Shown here piece after piece: positions 7,157 through 9,871 of a DNA stretch of 9,871 nucleotides. A program made the position numbers and the translations under genes. This DNA comes from Cypionkella sp. (GTDB taxonomy: Bacteria; Pseudomonadota; Alphaproteobacteria; Rhodobacterales; Rhodobacteraceae). The notes below the pieces were generated by a model. That model had not been told where the DNA came from, did no database searches, and was given only the letters and a program-made list of their open reading frames with translations. The stretch spans positions 1 through 9,871 of the forward strand of contig JAGPBG010000053.1 in assembly GCA_018063485.1 (NCBI GenBank). The letters are read 5' to 3'. Positions within the stretch are counted from its first letter, which is position 1. Every line of letters begins with the position of its first letter.

Positions 7157-7933
7157 TTGGTCGTGGATGTCGCAAACAACCTTCGTCAGTCGGAAATTCT
7201 CGCGGCGCTGCGCCGTGCGGGTGGATCATTGCGCATTCAGGCACTTGCCGCCGAACTTTCCGTTTCCGATGAAACGGTCAGGCGCAATATCCGCCGTCTT
7301 GTCGATGACGGGTTGGTCGACCGTGTTCATGGTGGCGCGCGTCTGATCGAGGACATAATCGAAGGCGACATCCAGGTTCGTTTGCAAGAAAGCCCCGAAG
7401 CCAAGCGGCGGATCGCGGCCTGTGTGGCCAAGATGGTTGAAGACGGCATGTCGTTGTTTCTGGATGTGGGTTCAACAACTGCCTTTATCGCTGATGCATT
7501 GCGAGATCACCGAAAACTGACTGTGGTGACAAACTCGGTTGCGGTGGCTGCCAAACTTGCGACGCGCAATGGCAATCGCGTTTTCTTTGCCGGAGGAGAG
7601 TTGCGCGCCCATGATGGCGGCAGCTTTGGCCCCGAGGCATTGGCCTTTGTGGAAAATTTTCAAACCGATCTGGCGATACTTTCCGTGACCGGCATTTGCG
7701 CGGAACGCGGCTTTTTGCTGTATGATCTGGCCGAGGCGCGCTTTGCCCGTGCAATTCTTGGCCGCACTTCGCGCAGCATCATGGCCGCCGATCATCGCAA
7801 ATTCAGTCGCGTCGCTCCGGTTTCACTCGGGGATCCGAAGCAAGTCAGCGTCATCGTCACCGATATCCAACCTCCCGTTTCTCTGCGCATGGCGGCAAAG
7901 GAATGGGGCTGTACCATCACCGTCGCCCCCTGA
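7157..7933 (+). CDS. DeoR-family transcriptional regulator
   Basis: A 258-residue regulator with the two usual parts of the family. Residues about 8-60 form the DeoR winged helix-turn-helix: RQSEILAALR, then LAAELSVSDETVRRNIRRL as the helix-turn-helix and GLVDRVHGGA as the wing. Residues about 75-250 form the DeoR C-terminal ligand domain of the sugar-isomerase fold, with FLDVGSTTAFIA (101-112), VVTNSVAVA (123-131), FFAGGELR (143-150) and AADHRKF (210-216, in place of the common D-S-K). Members usually repress nearby catabolic genes and are released by a phosphorylated sugar or related phosphate ester. The gene diverges from the transporter operon and is followed after 12 nt by the phosphatase gene, so it probably controls both units. 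No ATG is available: TTG 7157-7159 has GGGGG (7147-7151) at good spacing; GTG 7163-7165 is the alternative. An in-frame TGA at 7130 blocks any longer version. Confidence 0.9.
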   Translation: MVVDVANNLRQSEILAALRRAGGSLRIQALAAELSVSDETVRRNIRRLVDDGLVDRVHGGARLIEDIIEGDIQVRLQESPEAKRRIAACVAKMVEDGMSLFLDVGSTTAFIADALRDHRKLTVVTNSVAVAAKLATRNGNRVFFAGGELRAHDGGSFGPEALAFVENFQTDLAILSVTGICAERGFLLYDLAEARFARAILGRTSRSIMAADHRKFSRVAPVSLGDPKQVSVIVTDIQPPVSLRMAAKEWGCTITVAP

Positions 7934-7945
7934 CAGGAGCTTTTC

Positions 7946-8710
7946 ATGCCCGATACCCTTGCCAAAGCCGTGGCCATCACGCAGGCTGCCAGTGCGATTG
8001 CGATCTCCTATTTCCGCAAGACGCTGACACTGGAAGCCAAAGCCGACAGCAGCCCGGTGACCATTGCCGACCGGGAAACCGAGCAATTCATCCGGGCGGA
8101 ACTGATCAAGGCTTTCCCTGGAGATGGAATTCTGGGCGAAGAATTCGGCGTGGTGAACGGCGATGCCGAAGCCATCTGGGTGGTGGACCCGATTGATGGC
8201 ACCCGATCCTTCATTACCGGCAGCCCGATGTTTGGCATGTTGTTGGGGCGGGTTGTGGCAGGCAAACCCGAGATTGGCATCGTGCGAATGCCCGCGTTGA
8301 ACGAAACCTTTGCCGGTGCTCCGGGCCATGGCGCCACCCTTGACGGCAAACCGATAGCCTGCCGAAACACCAAACGTCTGGCTGATGCAATGCTTTATGT
8401 GAACGAGGCTGAACGGATCACTGCGGCAAATCCCGATTGTTTTCGCAGGCTGACAACCGCCGGGCACACCCGCCGCATGGCCTATGATTGCTATTCCCAT
8501 GCACTTGTTGCCGCCGGGCAGATAGATGCCGTTGTCGATTATGGCCTTGAACCCTATGATTATCTGCCGTTGATTGCCCTGATCGAGGCCGCAGGCGGGG
8601 TGATAAGTGATTGGCAAGGACAGCCACTCACGAAGCAATCCGATGGCAGGGTGGTTACTGCCGCCACCCCGCAACTGCGCGATGAAGTTCTGGCCTTGCT
8701 GAACGGCTAA
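7946..8710 (+). CDS. Inositol-monophosphatase-family phosphatase (histidinol-phosphatase-like)
   Basis: A 254-residue metal-dependent phosphatase of the FIG/IMPase superfamily, expected to hydrolyse a small phosphate ester in the cytoplasm. Metal ligands are visible: Glu65 in GEEFG (64-68), Asp81, Ile83 (backbone) and Asp84 in WVVDPIDGTRSF (78-89), and Asp205 in PYDYLPLIALIEAAGG (203-218). TIADRETEQF (39-48) is the usual N-terminal metal-site segment. The PYDYL form of the last motif is more typical of HisN-type histidinol-phosphatases and unassigned members than of true inositol monophosphatases, which tend to have PWD. The length is normal. ATG 7946 has AGGAG at 7935-7939 and lies 12 nt after the regulator, so the two are co-transcribed. 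The next gene is convergent and overlaps its stop. No other histidine biosynthesis gene is near, so a role in the local pathway seems likelier than in histidine synthesis (inference). Confidence 0.88.
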   Translation: MPDTLAKAVAITQAASAIAISYFRKTLTLEAKADSSPVTIADRETEQFIRAELIKAFPGDGILGEEFGVVNGDAEAIWVVDPIDGTRSFITGSPMFGMLLGRVVAGKPEIGIVRMPALNETFAGAPGHGATLDGKPIACRNTKRLADAMLYVNEAERITAANPDCFRRLTTAGHTRRMAYDCYSHALVAAGQIDAVVDYGLEPYDYLPLIALIEAAGGVISDWQGQPLTKQSDGRVVTAATPQLRDEVLALLNG

Positions 8711-9636
8711 CCCGCCTTGACCGCTGTCAAATGGTTGGCAAAATCCGGGCCATCCATCAGCGCCCGGCACCGATTGAAACGGTTGGTGGCATAGGCCCAG
8801 AAATCCGCCGCCGGGTTGGCATCGGCATGTTGGATGAGGCCCCAAAGCGTCCACAAAAGATCGCACATCGCCTTGTAGATCACCACGCGCCCATTTTCGG
8901 CAGCAGTCGGCGCACGGCCAAAATAGGCCCGTAACAGTTCTGCTTCCTGATCGGCATCCATCTCGGCCTCAACCGACAGATCGCCCAGATCCCACATCGG
9001 ATCGTTCATCCCGGAATATTCCCAATCGACAATCCACATCCGGGTGCCATCATCGAGGAAGTTTTCGCAAAGCGGGTCGCAATGCGACGGCGCAAGACCC
9101 GCCGGATGCGCAGCAAGCGCCGCCTTGATCGGCTGCGCCGCATCCACAACATCATGGTAGCCACCGGGCATGGCCACCTCCTTGGTGGACAGGATCTTCA
9201 GATACTCCTCGATCATCGCAAACAACTCGAAGCGAAATTCGAATACCTGACCCGAGCGATGCAGTTTTGCCAGTTCGACACCGGCCCTTGCGGGCGACCC
9301 TCGCCGTGATTTGAACAGTGCGGGCGTCATCGTCTCGATCCCGTCAATGCAGCGCGTGACCATCACCCCGCTTGCCGCATCACCCCAGATCACCGCAGGG
9401 GCTACGCCTGCCACCTCGGCTGCACGGGCGTTGTGCATCTCGGTCGCGCGGTCGATATAGCTTTCGGTGCCTTCGCCGGGGATGCGCACAATAACCGCCT
9501 GCCCGCGCGCCTGCACCCGATGCACCAGATTGGTCAACCCACCCAGACGCGTGATCCGGCATTCATCGGCCTGAAGCCCCGCAAAATCAGACATCTGCCG
9601 CAATGTTGCAAGAACCGTGAGGTCATGTTCGCCCAT
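8707..9636 (-). CDS. Choline-kinase/aminoglycoside-phosphotransferase-fold small-molecule kinase (copy 2)
   Basis: A 309-residue kinase of the same superfamily as the one encoded at 2056-2943. It shows the nucleotide loop GGLTNLVHRV (32-41), VIVRIPG (48-54), the catalytic loop HCDPLCENF (185-193, Asp187 the predicted base, Asn192 a metal ligand), and WIVDWEYSGMNDPMWDLGDL (201-220, Asp204 the metal-binding Asp). RIPG and VDWEYSGMNDP strongly recall LicA/choline-kinase-like proteins. It differs from copy 1 in the catalytic loop (HCD instead of HND) and over most of the N-terminal half, so the two may act on different substrates. ATG 9634-9636 has a strong GGAGG upstream and follows the stop of the preceding oxidoreductase gene by 10 nt, so they form an operon. 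Its 3' end overlaps the convergent phosphatase gene by 4 bp. Resistance to aminoglycosides is unlikely. Confidence 0.87.
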   Translation of the reverse strand: MGEHDLTVLATLRQMSDFAGLQADECRITRLGGLTNLVHRVQARGQAVIVRIPGEGTESYIDRATEMHNARAAEVAGVAPAVIWGDAASGVMVTRCIDGIETMTPALFKSRRGSPARAGVELAKLHRSGQVFEFRFELFAMIEEYLKILSTKEVAMPGGYHDVVDAAQPIKAALAAHPAGLAPSHCDPLCENFLDDGTRMWIVDWEYSGMNDPMWDLGDLSVEAEMDADQEAELLRAYFGRAPTAAENGRVVIYKAMCDLLWTLWGLIQHADANPAADFWAYATNRFNRCRALMDGPDFANHLTAVKAG

Positions 9637-9646
9637 TGCCCGCCTC

Positions 9647-9871
9647 CTATGCCTTCAGCCGCAGGTTTTCCGGATCGTAAAGCGGACCTTCAACCCTGGC
9701 AATCTGGTGCCGCTCGCCAAAAACCTCGATCTCAAACGGGGTTTCATCCTGATCTTCCACGGGCAAATACCCGTAGAGGATCGTCATGCCGACAGTGTGT
9801 CCAAAACCCGCCGAACAGGCCAGAGATACCACACGCCCGTCGCGCAAAATCGTCTCACCGCCGTAAACCGG
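9647..9871 (-). CDS. C-terminal part of a second FAD/GcvT-type oxidoreductase (dimethylglycine/sarcosine dehydrogenase family), 5' part outside window
   Basis: Only the last 74 residues are visible; the frame is open to the window end and stops at TAG (9647-9649). The segment PVYGGETILRDGRVV (about 1-15 of the visible part) followed by SLACSAGFGHTVGMTILYGYLP is the C-terminal barrel (GcvT_C-like) of the GcvT/aminomethyltransferase module as found at the end of dimethylglycine dehydrogenase-like proteins; single-domain GcvT or DmdA would also end in a related barrel, so the FAD part is inferred from the first oxidoreductase in this window and not seen. The ending EGPLYDPENLRLKA is typical of the FAD-fused group. 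The gene is directly upstream of kinase copy 2 and should be co-transcribed with it. Confidence 0.75.
   Translation of the reverse strand, partial: PVYGGETILRDGRVVSLACSAGFGHTVGMTILYGYLPVEDQDETPFEIEVFGERHQIARVEGPLYDPENLRLKA

Noticed and set aside
7823..8866. Open frame of 347 codons on the minus strand
   Set aside because: Antisense to the phosphatase gene and out of frame with kinase copy 2 where it overlaps it; its translation resembles no family.
8707..9636. Aminoglycoside resistance gene
   Set aside because: The APH fold is shared, but the DWEY(A/S)GM motif and the metabolic neighbourhood point to choline-kinase-like metabolism; the same applies to the gene at 2056-2943.

Overview
The window looks like a chromosomal catabolic and transport locus from a GC-rich alphaproteobacterium, probably of the Rhodobacterales/Roseobacter type. 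That placement rests on codon use, on the marine-style glycine-betaine-like ABC transporter, and on sarcosine/dimethylglycine-dehydrogenase-like enzymes. It is an inference; there is no rRNA or marker gene here. The window is packed with coding sequence, the only gene-free stretch of note being a 184-bp divergent control region. I see no mobile element, CRISPR array or tRNA.

Layout. On the minus strand, reading from 6972 down to 1, there is a tight five-gene operon. It encodes a periplasmic OpuAC/ProX-type binding protein, a ProV-type ATPase, a fused double-domain ProW-type permease, a choline-kinase/APH-fold small-molecule kinase, and a large FAD oxidoreductase fused to a GcvT-like folate domain (its C-terminus is cut by the window start). 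A perfect 12-bp hairpin lies just behind the binding-protein gene. On the plus strand, divergent from this operon, come a DeoR-family repressor (7157-7933) and an inositol-monophosphatase/histidinol-phosphatase-family phosphatase (7946-8710). Convergent with these, and overlapping by 4 bp, is a second minus-strand pair: the C-terminal end of another FAD/GcvT-type oxidoreductase (9647-9871, cut by the window end) and a second choline-kinase-like enzyme (8707-9636).

How they may work together. The transporter should import a quaternary or N-methylated amine. The FAD/GcvT enzymes should oxidatively demethylate an N-methyl amine and pass the one-carbon unit to tetrahydrofolate. The unusual part is that each oxidoreductase is paired with a small-molecule kinase, and that the regulator belongs to a family (DeoR) that usually senses phosphorylated metabolites and sits in one operon with a phosphatase. 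This suggests a pathway through a phosphorylated, N-methylated hydroxy-compound rather than plain glycine betaine breakdown. The substrate cannot be read from the sequence; this is the main lead of the window.
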